Position numbers and translations under genes: made by a program. Positions 49,959-59,228 of a stretch of DNA of 64,000 nt are shown piece after piece (the first letter of the stretch is position 1; each line of letters opens with the position of its first letter). The DNA is from an uncultured Collinsella sp. (GTDB lineage: Bacteria; Actinomycetota; Coriobacteriia; Coriobacteriales; Coriobacteriaceae). The stretch is taken from positions 18,358-82,357 of the forward strand of contig UQHS01000012.1 of assembly GCA_900540845.1 (NCBI GenBank), in the 5' to 3' direction. Under the pieces are notes generated by a model, which was not told where the DNA came from, searched no databases, and saw only the letters and a list, made by a program, of their open reading frames with translations.

Positions 49959-50828
49959 TTGGCGACGTATGTGATTTCGGACGCGCACGGGCACCTGCGG
50001 GCGCTCGATCGGGCTTTGAATACGGCGCAGCCCGGCTCGGGCGATTCCGTCTTCGTGCTCGGCGATATGGTCGATCGCGGCCCCGACCCGCTGGGGGTCA
50101 TCGCGCTGGTTCGCTCCCTGCCCAACGCGCAGGTGCTCATGGGCAACCACGAGGCGATGCTGCTCGAGACGATTCTGCAAGGCGATGACCTCGACATGAT
50201 GTCGTGGCACATGAACGGCGGCTTCGTCACGTCGGGGCAGCTCGACGCCCTGCCGCGCGAGGACTACGTCGAGCTCATGGATTGGCTGGACGCCCTTCCG
50301 TCGTTCGCGGTGCTCGACCTTGCCGACGAGCGCCGGTCTGCCGCTGCGGGCGCGCGGCGCGTGCACGTGCTGTGCCATGCGGGCATCGATGCGCATCGCC
50401 TGCGCGCGCAACTCGCCGAGCAGGGCGTCGCGCCAGATGACCAGGGCGGATACGGCGATGCTTCCGCGGAGCAGATACTCGATGCGATGATGGGGCAGAG
50501 GGCCGAAGACCTCCTGTGGATACGCCGCCCGTTTTGGTCGGAGCCCACGGGTCTGGTTGGCCGAGACGGCCGCGGCCCCGTGGTGATCGCCGGACACACG
50601 CCCTCAGTGCTGCTGGGCCGCTACGCGCGCCAGATGTGCGGTACGGGCGTCGACGAGGACCTGCGCGGTGTGATGGTGGAGGTCGGGCCGTCGCGCGACA
50701 CGGGCGGTGTCGCCGATCGCATGTGCATCGATTGCTCAGCCGCCGTCGGCTACCCGAGCGGCCGCGTGGGCGTCATCCGCCTGGAGGACCGGCGCATGTG
50801 GCTCGCCGACATCGAAGAGGGGGAGTAG
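49959..50828 (+). CDS. Calcineurin-like metallophosphatase (PrpA/ApaH-like)
   Basis: A 289-residue metallophosphatase with the full motif set: VISDAHGHL (DxH), LGDMVDRGPDP (GDxxDRG), LMGNHEAML (GNHE), LCHAGID and VIAGHTP. It resembles bacterial Ser/Thr protein phosphatases of the PrpA type and ApaH. The start is TTG 49959, the only initiation codon at the right distance from AAGGAGGG and directly before the conserved strand. A Pro/Arg-rich loop at about 120-130 is unusual. Confidence 0.88.
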   Translation: MATYVISDAHGHLRALDRALNTAQPGSGDSVFVLGDMVDRGPDPLGVIALVRSLPNAQVLMGNHEAMLLETILQGDDLDMMSWHMNGGFVTSGQLDALPREDYVELMDWLDALPSFAVLDLADERRSAAAGARRVHVLCHAGIDAHRLRAQLAEQGVAPDDQGGYGDASAEQILDAMMGQRAEDLLWIRRPFWSEPTGLVGRDGRGPVVIAGHTPSVLLGRYARQMCGTGVDEDLRGVMVEVGPSRDTGGVADRMCIDCSAAVGYPSGRVGVIRLEDRRMWLADIEEGE

Positions 50829-50851
50829 CCCGTCTCGATGCGGCCCATGCC

Positions 50852-52342
50852 CTAGGAGCGAAAGGGCGAGCGGTTGCGCTGGGAGAGGTTTTGCCGGATG
50901 CGGTAGTACTCGACGGCGAGCAGCCCGAGCAACAGGGTCATCGAGGCGAGATAGCCCAGGACGGCGCCTTCGAGGTCCATGAGCCAGATGAGGGCGGAGG
51001 GCACCACGAGGGCGAACGCGAAGGTTATGAGATAGGGCTTGGTGGCCGAGCTCTGATGGCGCAGGACCGTGATGATGGCGTAGATGAAGTCGATCGCGGC
51101 ACTCACCCCTCCGGCGACGATCATGAGGTGCGCGATGACGCGGTACTTCTCAAAGTCGACGCCGTACATGAAGCTCATGATGGGGATGCCGACCCAGCCC
51201 ATAAAGACAAGGGTGCAGGCGGTGATGAGGGCGATGGCCCCGCCCATCGCGAGCACGATGAGGTCGAAGCGCTTGCGGCGGCGCGGGTTTGACCAGATGT
51301 TGGCAAGCCTCAGGAGCTGCGGCTTATACATGAACCCGGCCGCGAGCAGGATGCCTTGGGCGGGGAAGAACAGCGCGTTGAAGTAGAGCTGGTTGTCGTA
51401 GGACAGCATGCCCTCCATCGCGAACTTGGGCAGGCTCTCGATCAGGTTGAACAGGAAAAGCGCGGAGAACAGCGGGAAGCAGTGGCGAAAGAGCCCGGTG
51501 ACCTCGTTCATGTTCCACGGGCGCGAGGCTTCGGTCTCGAGCAGCGCGAGCGGCACCGACACGAGCACGAGCGTGGCGACGGCGGAGGCGGCCATGCCGA
51601 CGGCGGCGATGGCGATGCTTCTCGTGAAGAACAGCAGGATGGTGAAGGCGGCCATGACGGCGATCGAGCGCAGCGCTTGGCTGATGCCGGCGAGGTAGAG
51701 CTTGTCTGCCTGCTGCAGGCGCCCCTCGTACACGTCGGCGAGCCCGTCGATGACCTTATAGACATAGACTCCCATGGAGAGCATGAGCATCGAGGTGCTG
51801 TAGTCACGGATGGTGCAGTACAGCAGACCCACCACGAGCGCCAGGATCGAGGTCGCCAGGCGGTTGACCTGGTAGGAGGCGAAGGAGCTCGTCTCCTCGA
51901 GGTCTGAGACCTGGAAATTTCGGACGCCGTAGTTCGAAAGGAACATGAGCAGCGTGCCCGCGGCGAACGCCATGGAGAAGCGGCCTGCCTGCTCGGTGCC
52001 CGCGAGCTGGGTGGAGACGACCGTGAGCACGGGGAAGACCATCCCCCACACACCCACGCCGACGGTGTTCCACAGGTAGTCGCGGCGCGTCTCGCCGCTA
52101 TCGTACTCGGCCTCCTGGACGGAAAGGCCGCCCCCGTACACCGCGTCGATGATGCGCGTCCACCATGCGTTCGCCAGGCGGCTCAAGGGGCCGGGCGTGC
52201 GCTTTGCCGGCTCGCTCGGGTGGGTGTTGGGCGCCTGCCCGGTGCGGGTGCCGCCAAAGAGCGTCACGCCGTGACGGGCGTCATGGCGCGTATGGAGGGC
52301 GCTGACGTGAGCGCGGAGATTGTCGAGCGGGTGAAGGGGCAC
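50852..52342 (-). CDS. Polysaccharide flippase-like membrane protein
   Basis: A membrane protein of up to 496 residues with about 12-14 helices in the MOP (MATE/Wzx) style: GVGVWGMVFPVLTVV, GTEQAGRFSMAFAAG and a late pair of helices ending in a basic tail. Such proteins flip lipid-linked sugars across the membrane. No glycan synthesis genes are adjacent, so the cargo is unknown. The GTG start at 52342 has no clear ribosome site; a start within the first 60 residues, which are not membrane-like, is possible. Confidence 0.75.
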   Translation of the reverse strand: MPLHPLDNLRAHVSALHTRHDARHGVTLFGGTRTGQAPNTHPSEPAKRTPGPLSRLANAWWTRIIDAVYGGGLSVQEAEYDSGETRRDYLWNTVGVGVWGMVFPVLTVVSTQLAGTEQAGRFSMAFAAGTLLMFLSNYGVRNFQVSDLEETSSFASYQVNRLATSILALVVGLLYCTIRDYSTSMLMLSMGVYVYKVIDGLADVYEGRLQQADKLYLAGISQALRSIAVMAAFTILLFFTRSIAIAAVGMAASAVATLVLVSVPLALLETEASRPWNMNEVTGLFRHCFPLFSALFLFNLIESLPKFAMEGMLSYDNQLYFNALFFPAQGILLAAGFMYKPQLLRLANIWSNPRRRKRFDLIVLAMGGAIALITACTLVFMGWVGIPIMSFMYGVDFEKYRVIAHLMIVAGGVSAAIDFIYAIITVLRHQSSATKPYLITFAFALVVPSALIWLMDLEGAVLGYLASMTLLLGLLAVEYYRIRQNLSQRNRSPFRS

Positions 52343-52620
52343 GAGGTTCCAATCGGTCGGGGCGTGGGCGCGAGTCGTTCTGTGGATGCATGCTGTCGGA
52401 TGCTCGGGCGCGCGTCAAGGGGGGCGAGTTCGCGGTGCGCGATGCGGTGGGGTTGCGGGTAAACAATCGTGTGACGAGGTGTGCAATTGTCAATGATGGG
52501 TTTGCCGAGTGGTACGATAGTTCGGCATGAACGGTGGCGGGGAAGGCCACCGCATGTTCCGCGCGGCCAAGGTCGCGCGTGCGATCGCGTAGAGCACATC
52601 GGACGTCGTTAGGAGCCATC

Positions 52621-54192
52621 GTGTCAATCGCTGCCCTCGCCATTCCATTCGTATTGGCATTGTTACCCATTATTTGGCTGATCGTTGCACTCATTGCGCT
52701 GCATCTGCCCGCGTGGAAGGCGGCCATCGGGTCGTTTGTCATCTCCTGCGCGCTGGCCCTCACCTGGTGGGCCATGCCGCCCATGGAGGTCGTGACCGCG
52801 AGCCTCGAGGGCTTCGTGATGGCGCTGTGGCCCATCGTTCTCGTTATCATCGCCGCGGTATTCACGTACAACCTCTGCGTGCGAACCGGCGCCATGGACG
52901 TCATCAGCTCCATGATCACCTCGCTGTCGCGTGACCGCCGCGTCCTGGCGCTGCTCGTCGCCTGGTGCTTCGGCGGCTTCATGGAGGGCATGAGCGGCTT
53001 TGGCACCGCCGTCGCCATTCCCGCCGGCATGCTCGCTGCCCTTGGGTTCCCGCCGCTGCAGGCGGTCCTCGTGTGCTTGGTGGCAAACGGCGTCCCCACG
53101 TGCTTCGGCTCGGTGGGTGTCCCCACGGTGTCGCTGTCGGGCCTCACGGGGCTCGACCCCATTCAGCTCGCGTTTACCGAGATGCTCCAAATCGCACCGT
53201 TCTTCATCATCGTCCCCTTCATCATCGTCATGATCGCCGCGGAGCCCGGTGACGGGGAGAGCGCCAAGCTCGGCTTTGCCGCCCGCATGCGCGGTGCGGG
53301 CGTGATTGCTCTGGCCTCCGGCGTCTCGTACGCGGTGCCGTCGCTGGCCGTCGCGGCGTATCTGGGCCCCGAGCTCACCGTCGTCGTGGGGTCGCTGTGC
53401 TCGCTCGTCGTCACGGCCCTGTTGGCCCGCTGCCAGAAGTCCGTCGCTCCCGAGTTCGAGATGCAGGTCGAGGAGGGCGAGCGCGTGACGGCTCCCCGCG
53501 CGCTGCGTGCGTGGTCCTGCTTCATCCTCATCTTCGTGCTGCTGCTCGCGGCCTCCAAGCTCGTGATGCCGGTCAACACCTGGTTGGCTCAGTTCTCGAG
53601 CTCCGTCACGGTGTTTTCCGGCGACGACCCGTCCACCGTCACGTTCATGTGGGTCAACACCCCGGGCGTTTGGATCTTCATCGCAGCCTTCGTCGGCGGC
53701 CTCATTCAGGGCGCTTCGCCGCGCCTGATGGGCGAGGTGCTCGTCGCCACCGTCAAGCAGATGATGCCCACGGTCATCACGATGCTCGCCGTGCTCGGCT
53801 GCGCCAAGGTCATGGGGTATGCGGGCATGATCGCGGCGGTCTCGTCGTTTTGCATCGCCGTCACCGGCGCCCTGTTCCCGCTCATGGCGCCCGTCATCGG
53901 CGCGGTCGGCGCGTTCGTCACGGGGTCGGGCACCAGCTCGGGCCTGCTGTTCGGCTCGGTGCAGCTGCAGGCCGCCGAGGCCTTGGGGATGGACCCGTAC
54001 TGGATCGTCGCGCTCAACTCGCTCGGCGTGGGCGCCGGCAAGATGATCTCCCCGCAGACGCTTGCCATCGGCATGGCCGCGGTGAAGGTGATCGGCGCCG
54101 AGGGGAAGCTGCTCTCGCGCGCCCTGCCCATCGCAGCCGTGTTCATGGTGCTCATGGCCGCCCTCGGCCTGGCCGGCGCCATGCTGCTGTAA
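52621..54192 (+). CDS. lctP: L-lactate permease
   Basis: A 523-residue LctP/LldP-type permease that imports or exchanges lactate (and glycolate) with protons. It has about 13 membrane helices; family segments are CFGGFMEGMSGFGTAVAIP, VANGVPTCFGSVGVPT, and GSGTSSGLLFGSVQ, with LNSLGVGAGKMISPQ near the end. I chose GTG 52621, 8 bases after TAGGAG; the open frame begins at 52534 without support. The 278-base region 52343-52620 holds its leader, with a small GC hairpin (GGTGGC...GCCACC, about 52533-52551). pckA is convergent. Confidence 0.9.
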   Translation: MSIAALAIPFVLALLPIIWLIVALIALHLPAWKAAIGSFVISCALALTWWAMPPMEVVTASLEGFVMALWPIVLVIIAAVFTYNLCVRTGAMDVISSMITSLSRDRRVLALLVAWCFGGFMEGMSGFGTAVAIPAGMLAALGFPPLQAVLVCLVANGVPTCFGSVGVPTVSLSGLTGLDPIQLAFTEMLQIAPFFIIVPFIIVMIAAEPGDGESAKLGFAARMRGAGVIALASGVSYAVPSLAVAAYLGPELTVVVGSLCSLVVTALLARCQKSVAPEFEMQVEEGERVTAPRALRAWSCFILIFVLLLAASKLVMPVNTWLAQFSSSVTVFSGDDPSTVTFMWVNTPGVWIFIAAFVGGLIQGASPRLMGEVLVATVKQMMPTVITMLAVLGCAKVMGYAGMIAAVSSFCIAVTGALFPLMAPVIGAVGAFVTGSGTSSGLLFGSVQLQAAEALGMDPYWIVALNSLGVGAGKMISPQTLAIGMAAVKVIGAEGKLLSRALPIAAVFMVLMAALGLAGAMLL

Positions 54193-54223
54193 GGACTTCG
54201 CTGCATCCCGTATGCCATATGCG

Positions 54224-54262
54224 AAAAAAGACCGCCGCTGTCCTTGGGGCAGCGGCGGTCTT
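54224..54262 (-). terminator. Terminator between lctP and pckA
   Basis: AAGACCGCCGCTG pairs with CAGCGGCGGTCTT (54229-54262). On the minus strand it is followed by TTTTTTCGC, a strong terminator for pckA; it may also act on lctP. Confidence 0.88.
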
Positions 54263-54312
54263 GTGTGTGCGGGCGGCGGGGGCGCAGCGATGGGCGCTCG
54301 CGGCGCTGATCG

Positions 54313-55914
54313 CTATGCGTGGGGGCCGGCGAGCTTCACGTTCTCGGGCAGGTGGGAGTACTTCTTCTCGAAGTTCTCCTGGAACATGCTCGCGAGCTTC
54401 TTGGCGGTGGCGTCGTACTCTTCCTTGCTGGACCAGCACTTCCACGGAACCATGACCTCATCCGGCACGCCGGGGCAGCTGGTGGGGATGTCGAGGTTGA
54501 AAACGTCGTCGTGGATGAACTCGGCATCCTCGAGGGAGCCGTCGAGCGCGGCGTTGACGTTGATGCGGTTGTACACGAGCGGGATGCGGTGGCCGACGCC
54601 GTAAGAGCCCTCGACCCAGCCGGTGTTCACGAGGTAGACGCGGGTCTTGCCGGAGGCGATGCGCTCGCCGAGCATGTCGGCGTAGACCATCGGGTCGAGC
54701 GGCATGAAGGGCTCGCCGAACAGGGCGGAGAAGGTGGGCACGGGCTCCTTGATGCCGAGCTCGGTGCCGGCGACCTTGGAGGTGAAGCCGCTCACGAAGT
54801 GGTACATGGCGGCGTCTGCGGACAGGCGGGAGATGGGGGGCAGCACGCCGAAGGCGTCGCAGGTGAGGAAGATCACGGCCGTGGGCTCGCCGCCGGCGCC
54901 CTCGAGGCAGCTGTTGGGGATGTGCTCGACGGGATAGCCCACGCGGGTGTTCTGCGTGAGGGAGACATCGTCATAATCGGGGTTGCGGTGCTCGTCGAGG
55001 ATGACGTTCTCGCACAGGGCGCCGAACTTCACGGCGCGGAAGATCTCGGGCTCGCGCTCCTCGGTCAGGCCGTCGCACTTGGCGTAGCAGCCGCCCTCGA
55101 TGTTGAAGATGCCCTCGCCCATGGCCCAGCCGTGTTCGTCATCGCCGATGAGCAGGCGCTTGGGGTCGGCGGACAGGGTGGTCTTGCCGGTGCCGGACAG
55201 GCCGAAGAACACGGCGGTGTCGTGGGTGGCGGGGTCCATGGAGGCGGAGCAGTGCATGGGGAGCACGTGGTCCTCGACGGGCAGCAGGTAGTTCATGACC
55301 GAGAAGACGGACTTCTTGATTTCGCCGGAGTACTCGGTGCCGGCCACGATCACGACGCGCTCGGCGAAGTTCACGAGCACGGCCGCCTCGGAGTTGAGGC
55401 CCTCGATGGAGGGGTCGCACTTGTAGCCGGGGGCGGCAAGGATGGTGAAGTCGGGCTCGCCGTAGGAGGCGCGCTCCTCATCGGTGGGGCGGACGAGCAG
55501 CTGCGTGATGAACAGGGCCTGGCTGGCGCGCTCGCAGGCGACCATGAACTTGCGGGCGTGGGCGCGGTCGGCGCCGGCGAGGCCGCGCACGACGAAGATG
55601 TCGCGCTCGGCGAGGTAGGCGGCGACGCCCTCGCGCACCTTCTCGTAGCTCTCCTGGGAGATCGGGACGTTCACGTTGCCCCAGGCGATCGTGTCGTGTA
55701 CGTCGGGGGTGTCCACCACGAAGCGGTCCTTGGGGCTGCGGCCGGTGTACTTGCCGGTTTCGACCACGAGGGAGCCGTTGGAGGCGAGCTTGCCCTCGTT
55801 GCGGGTGAGTGCGTTCTCGATGAGCACGGCGGGAGCCAGGTCCACGTGGACGTTGTCCTCGCCGGCGGCGATGCCGAAGTGGGCAAGAACCTGGGAGACG
55901 GAATCAGTTGACAT
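54313..55914 (-). CDS. pckA: ATP-dependent phosphoenolpyruvate carboxykinase
   Basis: PckA interconverts oxaloacetate and PEP with ATP/ADP and CO2, for gluconeogenesis or for CO2-fixing succinate formation. The 533-residue length is normal. Motifs: TGRSPKDRFVVD near the N-terminus, the P-loop GLSGTGKTTLSAD (about 236), the metal site IGDDEHGWA, and GGEPTAVIFLTCDAFG. AGGAGGATC precedes ATG 55914. Its neighbour lctP on the other strand points to lactate-related carbon flow. Confidence 0.95.
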   Translation of the reverse strand: MSTDSVSQVLAHFGIAAGEDNVHVDLAPAVLIENALTRNEGKLASNGSLVVETGKYTGRSPKDRFVVDTPDVHDTIAWGNVNVPISQESYEKVREGVAAYLAERDIFVVRGLAGADRAHARKFMVACERASQALFITQLLVRPTDEERASYGEPDFTILAAPGYKCDPSIEGLNSEAAVLVNFAERVVIVAGTEYSGEIKKSVFSVMNYLLPVEDHVLPMHCSASMDPATHDTAVFFGLSGTGKTTLSADPKRLLIGDDEHGWAMGEGIFNIEGGCYAKCDGLTEEREPEIFRAVKFGALCENVILDEHRNPDYDDVSLTQNTRVGYPVEHIPNSCLEGAGGEPTAVIFLTCDAFGVLPPISRLSADAAMYHFVSGFTSKVAGTELGIKEPVPTFSALFGEPFMPLDPMVYADMLGERIASGKTRVYLVNTGWVEGSYGVGHRIPLVYNRINVNAALDGSLEDAEFIHDDVFNLDIPTSCPGVPDEVMVPWKCWSSKEEYDATAKKLASMFQENFEKKYSHLPENVKLAGPHA

Positions 55915-56022
55915 GTCGATCCTCCTAAGGGACGAGATAGGCAGCAGTTGTTCGGAGCGGGTGGCCTCCGCGCGCTGGCGAGCGCTTTCGCAGGCGGCCG
56001 ATTTCGATTATTTGCGCACCGA

Positions 56023-56047
56023 AAAACGTTTTACCGTTCCAACGTTT
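56023..56047. promoter_or_regulatory. AACGTT dyads upstream of pckA
   Basis: AAAACGTTTT (56023-56032, perfect) and CAACGTTT (56040-56047) lie about 115 bases before the pckA start. They look like half-sites of a LacI-type regulator; no clear -35/-10 pair was found. This is suggestive only. Confidence 0.3.
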
Positions 56048-56120
56048 CTATTGATACCCTATGCCCTGCGCGGTTCGGGGGAGGAGTCGGCAAGGGTTCA
56101 GCGTCATTCGGCGAGCGGTA

Positions 56121-56270
56121 GTTGGGCGGTGCCCGGGATGGGGGTTGGGCAGATGGCTGCGGCTGGGCTGAGCGGCCGCCCGCGATGGAGTTGGGTATGC
56201 GGATGCGGTTGGGCTGAGCGGCCGCCCGCGGAGCGTTTAGACGGGCATCGGCGATGGGAGTTGGGCATCT
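56121..56270. repeat. GC-rich direct repeats
   Basis: TGGGCTGAGCGGCCGCCCGCG occurs at 56164-56184 and 56210-56230, 46 bases apart, among several variants of GATGGGAGTTGGGCAT (near 56137, 56184 and 56252). The repeats fill the region between the pckA leader and the amidohydrolase gene (409-base gap 55915-56323). Confidence 0.7.
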
Positions 56271-56323
56271 GCCGCGTTGAGTAGTAGAGTGGACGAAATT
56301 GGTTGGACGACAGGAGGTCGGCG

Positions 56324-57655
56324 ATGGCTGCATTCGATTCGTTTGTGTTCGAGCACGCGACGGTGCTGGACGGTTCTGCAAGTATGGAGCCGCAGGCGGA
56401 TATGTCTGTGGTCGTCGAGCGCGGGGTCATCACGCGCGTGGGGCCCACGCGGCAGGTTGAGGCTCCGTCCGGCGCGCACATCGTCGACGCCTCGGGCGCC
56501 TACCTGCTGCCCGGGCTCATCAACATGCACGTGCATTTCTGCGGATCGGGCAAGCCCACGAGCGCGGGCGACGCCGGCGCCCTCATGAAGAAGCTCGACA
56601 ACCCCTTGGGCCGCGCGATCGTGCGCAAGCTGCTGCGCAAGAGCGCCCAGCAGCAGCTCGCGAGCGGCGTCACCACGGTGCGCGGCGCCGGCGACCCGCT
56701 GTACGGCGACGTCGCCGTGCGCGACGGGTTCGATTCGGGCAAGTACGTGGGGCCGCGTATGATCGCGCCGGGTACGGGCGTCACGGTCCCCGATGGTCAC
56801 GGGGCGGGCCTGTTCGCTCAGGTTGCCCACACCCCGCGCGAGGCCGCCGACCTGGTGCGCGACATCGCGTCGCACGGCGCCGACGTCATCAAACTGTTCG
56901 TGACGGGCGGTGTCTTCGATGCCACCAAGCTGGGCGAACCCGGCGTGCTGCGCATGTCGCCCGAGATCGCCTCCGCCGCATGTGCCGCGGCGCATGAGCT
57001 CGGTCTTCCGGTGATGGCGCACGTCGAGAGCACCGAGGGCGTGCGCGTGGCGCTCGAGGCGGGAGTCGACACCATCGAGCACGGCGCCCCCATGACGCCG
57101 GAGATCATCGAGCTCTACCGAGGTGGCGCGGGTACGCAGCTTCCGGGCCGCTCCCCAAGCCTCACCTGTACCATTTCGCCTGCGCTTCCCTTCGCCAAGC
57201 TCGATCCCGAGAAGACCCACTCGACCGAGATTCAAAAGGCCAACGGCGACATCGTGTGCGAGGGCATCATCCAAAGCGCGCGCGAGGCGCTGGACGCGGG
57301 CATCGATGTCGGGCTGGGAACCGATTCCAGCTGCCCGTATGTGACCCAGTACGACATGTGGCGCGAGGTGGCGTATTTTGCCAAGTATGTTGGGGTGAGC
57401 AACGCGTTCGCCCTCCATACGGCAACTGCCGTGAACGCGCGCCTGCTGGGCCTGGGCGACGAGACGGGAACAATCGAGGTCGGGAAGTCTGCGGACATGA
57501 TCGTTGTGGAGCGCAACCCGCTCGAGGACCTTTCGGCGCTGCGCGATGTTCGCCATGTCATGTGTCGCGGGGAGTATGTGGAGCGCCCGCGCGTCAAGCA
57601 TATCGCCGAGCTGGACGTCGAGCTTGATTGGATTATGGAGCAGCCGGTGGCATAG
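56324..57655 (+). CDS. Amidohydrolase-superfamily metal enzyme
   Basis: A 443-residue member of the amidohydrolase superfamily, closest in style to imidazolonepropionase/Xaa-Pro dipeptidase-like enzymes. Metal ligands visible are INMHVHF (HxH), the probable carbamylated Lys in DVIKLFV, His in VMAHVES and IEHGAP, and Asp in GLGTDSSCP. The N- and C-terminal strands form the small beta domain (GTIEVGKSADMIVVE). It likely hydrolyses an amide or peptide-like substrate in the cytoplasm. ATG 56324 has AGGAGG upstream. Confidence 0.85.
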   Translation: MAAFDSFVFEHATVLDGSASMEPQADMSVVVERGVITRVGPTRQVEAPSGAHIVDASGAYLLPGLINMHVHFCGSGKPTSAGDAGALMKKLDNPLGRAIVRKLLRKSAQQQLASGVTTVRGAGDPLYGDVAVRDGFDSGKYVGPRMIAPGTGVTVPDGHGAGLFAQVAHTPREAADLVRDIASHGADVIKLFVTGGVFDATKLGEPGVLRMSPEIASAACAAAHELGLPVMAHVESTEGVRVALEAGVDTIEHGAPMTPEIIELYRGGAGTQLPGRSPSLTCTISPALPFAKLDPEKTHSTEIQKANGDIVCEGIIQSAREALDAGIDVGLGTDSSCPYVTQYDMWREVAYFAKYVGVSNAFALHTATAVNARLLGLGDETGTIEVGKSADMIVVERNPLEDLSALRDVRHVMCRGEYVERPRVKHIAELDVELDWIMEQPVA

Positions 57656-57816
57656 GTGCGTCTCGCCGCCGAGCCTCGCGCGGGAGCGGGGCGCATCTGA
57701 GGGGAGGCGTCCGGGCGGGTGCCGGCCCTCGACATCGCTGCGGCCGCCTCAGGTGTCGGCCATTTGCCCGGCCGCTGCGGCCGCGGCGGCTTCACATAGG
57801 ATCCCGCCGCATGAAA

Positions 57817-57876
57817 GAGGGTGCTTTTGTCGAAAAATCCGCCGAACATAGCGTGGTTTTCGACAAAAGCACCCTC
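57817..57876. repeat. Family D perfect 20-bp palindrome
   Basis: GAGGGTGCTTTTGTCGAAAA (57817-57836) is exactly complementary to 57857-57876, around the 20-base loop ATCCGCCGAACATAGCGTGG. It is the main feature of the 317-base gap 57656-57972; the rest is GC-rich with a short inverted repeat around 57735-57790. Only one copy is in the window. Confidence 0.8.
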
Positions 57877-57972
57877 GTTGTTTCAAGGTCGTGTCACTTC
57901 AGGGGCGGCATGCGCAACGCCATCGATGGGCGGGGCGCTGGGCCTGCCGCGTATCGCCTGGTCTTGAGAGCG

Positions 57973-58452
57973 TTAGGATTTGGTCTCCATCTTGGCGTGG
58001 CAGCGGGGGCAGGTGACGCGAATCTTGCCCTTGCCCTTGGGGACGGAGAGAATCTGGCCGCAGTTGGGGCACTTGAGGAAATGCGAGGTCTTGCGCTCCG
58101 TCCACATCTTCTTCGCGGTGCGCTTGGCACGGTCGAAGTCCGCGGTGCTGGGCTTGGTGCCGCTCGCGCCGGCGCCCCGGGATGCCGGGCGGCTCGATCT
58201 CATGCGGTTGACGTAATCGCCAACCACGGGGATGCGGGAGGCGACGGACAAGAAGCTCTCGTTTTCCTTGCGGCGGGCTGCCTCGTTCTTCGAGAACGCG
58301 CGGGCGAGCGCGAGCAGGATGCTCGCGAGGGCGAACCAGGTGAGGGGATCGAATTTCGCGATCGTGCCGATCAGCGCGAGCAGCAGTCCAAGTGCACCAA
58401 GGACGCCGGTGAGCTCGTCGACGCCGTAGCGGTCCTTCATGAAATCGTTCAT
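57973..58452 (-). CDS. Small membrane protein with C-terminal zinc ribbon
   Basis: A 159-residue protein with a hydrophobic hairpin near the N-terminus (about 15-48, GVLGALGLLLALIG), a charged middle and a C-terminal zinc ribbon LKCPNCGQILSVP...TCPRCHAKME (two CxxC pairs). The ribbon faces the cytoplasm if the hairpin inserts. I recognise no named family. GGAAGG precedes ATG 58452. Confidence 0.7.
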   Translation of the reverse strand: MNDFMKDRYGVDELTGVLGALGLLLALIGTIAKFDPLTWFALASILLALARAFSKNEAARRKENESFLSVASRIPVVGDYVNRMRSSRPASRGAGASGTKPSTADFDRAKRTAKKMWTERKTSHFLKCPNCGQILSVPKGKGKIRVTCPRCHAKMETKS

Positions 58453-58633
58453 CTGTGCCTTCCATTTCTATGCGCGTGCCGCCGTGGGTGCGAGCGCCTC
58501 CGTGGCGCACCGGGCCACACCGTTTTAACCACAAGGGCGATATCGCCGTCAGTATAACCTGATGCGGTCACGTCGCCCAACCTTGACGTTGTTACGGTAC
58601 CCAAAATCGATGCGCATATCGCGTCTGCCCCGT

Positions 58634-58906
58634 CTATTTTGCGAGCTTTTCGATGACGGTCTCAATCTCTGCGAGCTTTTCCGCCTTTTCGGCGTCGGTC
58701 CCGCATTCGACGGCCTGCTGAACGCAGCCGCCGATGTGCGCTTTCAGGACATCGGCGTTCACACGGCCCAGCAGCGATTGCGTTGCCATGAGCTGCGTGG
58801 AGATGTCGATGCAGTAGCGGTCGTCCTCGACCATCTTGATGATGCCGTCTATCTGTCCTCGTGCGGTTTTGAGTAGGCGCAGCGTGCGTTCGCGATCTGC
58901 CACCAT
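58634..58906 (-). CDS. csoR: Copper-sensing repressor CsoR
   Basis: A 90-residue all-helical CsoR. The Cu(I) ligand set Cys-His-Cys is complete: Cys in DRYCIDIS, and His and Cys in LKAHIGGCV. Copper binding releases DNA and turns on export. GAGGAGG precedes ATG 58906. It starts 6 bases after copZ stops, and its likely operator lies in the copA promoter (61925-61948). Confidence 0.93.
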   Translation of the reverse strand: MVADRERTLRLLKTARGQIDGIIKMVEDDRYCIDISTQLMATQSLLGRVNADVLKAHIGGCVQQAVECGTDAEKAEKLAEIETVIEKLAK

Positions 58907-58912
58907 GGTGCG

Positions 58913-59134
58913 CTACGCCTCCTCGACGGACAGGGCGTGGAATTTCTCGCCAGCGCCCTCGACCGCCGTCGCGAGCTGTTCTGGTGTGACGTCGACTGCG
59001 CACTCGACGGAGACGCGCTGGGTCTCGTGGTCGGCCTCGGCGTCCGTGACGCCCGGTACGTTGAGTAGGGCCGTCTCGACGGATGCGTCGCAATGCCCGC
59101 ACATGAGGCCCTCGGTCGTGATGATGTAGTTCAT
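58913..59134 (-). CDS. copZ: Copper chaperone CopZ
   Basis: A 73-residue HMA-domain chaperone that passes Cu(I) to CopA. The metal site is GLMCGHCDASVE (Met-x-Cys-x-x-Cys), the copper-type motif, unlike the Asp-Cys-x-x-Cys of the zinc operon protein at 20624. AAAGGAACG precedes ATG 59134. It forms a pair with csoR and is separated from copA by 439 bases that include element C3. Confidence 0.9.
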   Translation of the reverse strand: MNYIITTEGLMCGHCDASVETALLNVPGVTDAEADHETQRVSVECAVDVTPEQLATAVEGAGEKFHALSVEEA

Positions 59135-59228
59135 GGTCGTTCCTTTCTAAGTTCTTGTGGCGCACGTGCGCCGTCTTTGAGTGCCCGAAGCGGGTTTGCC
59201 TCCGGTTTGGGGTTCTTGCTGGGGACAT

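Noticed and set aside
57628..58557. A 309-codon plus-strand frame downstream of the amidohydrolase
   Set aside because: It crosses the family D palindrome and lies antisense to the zinc-ribbon gene, without a ribosome site or recognisable domain.
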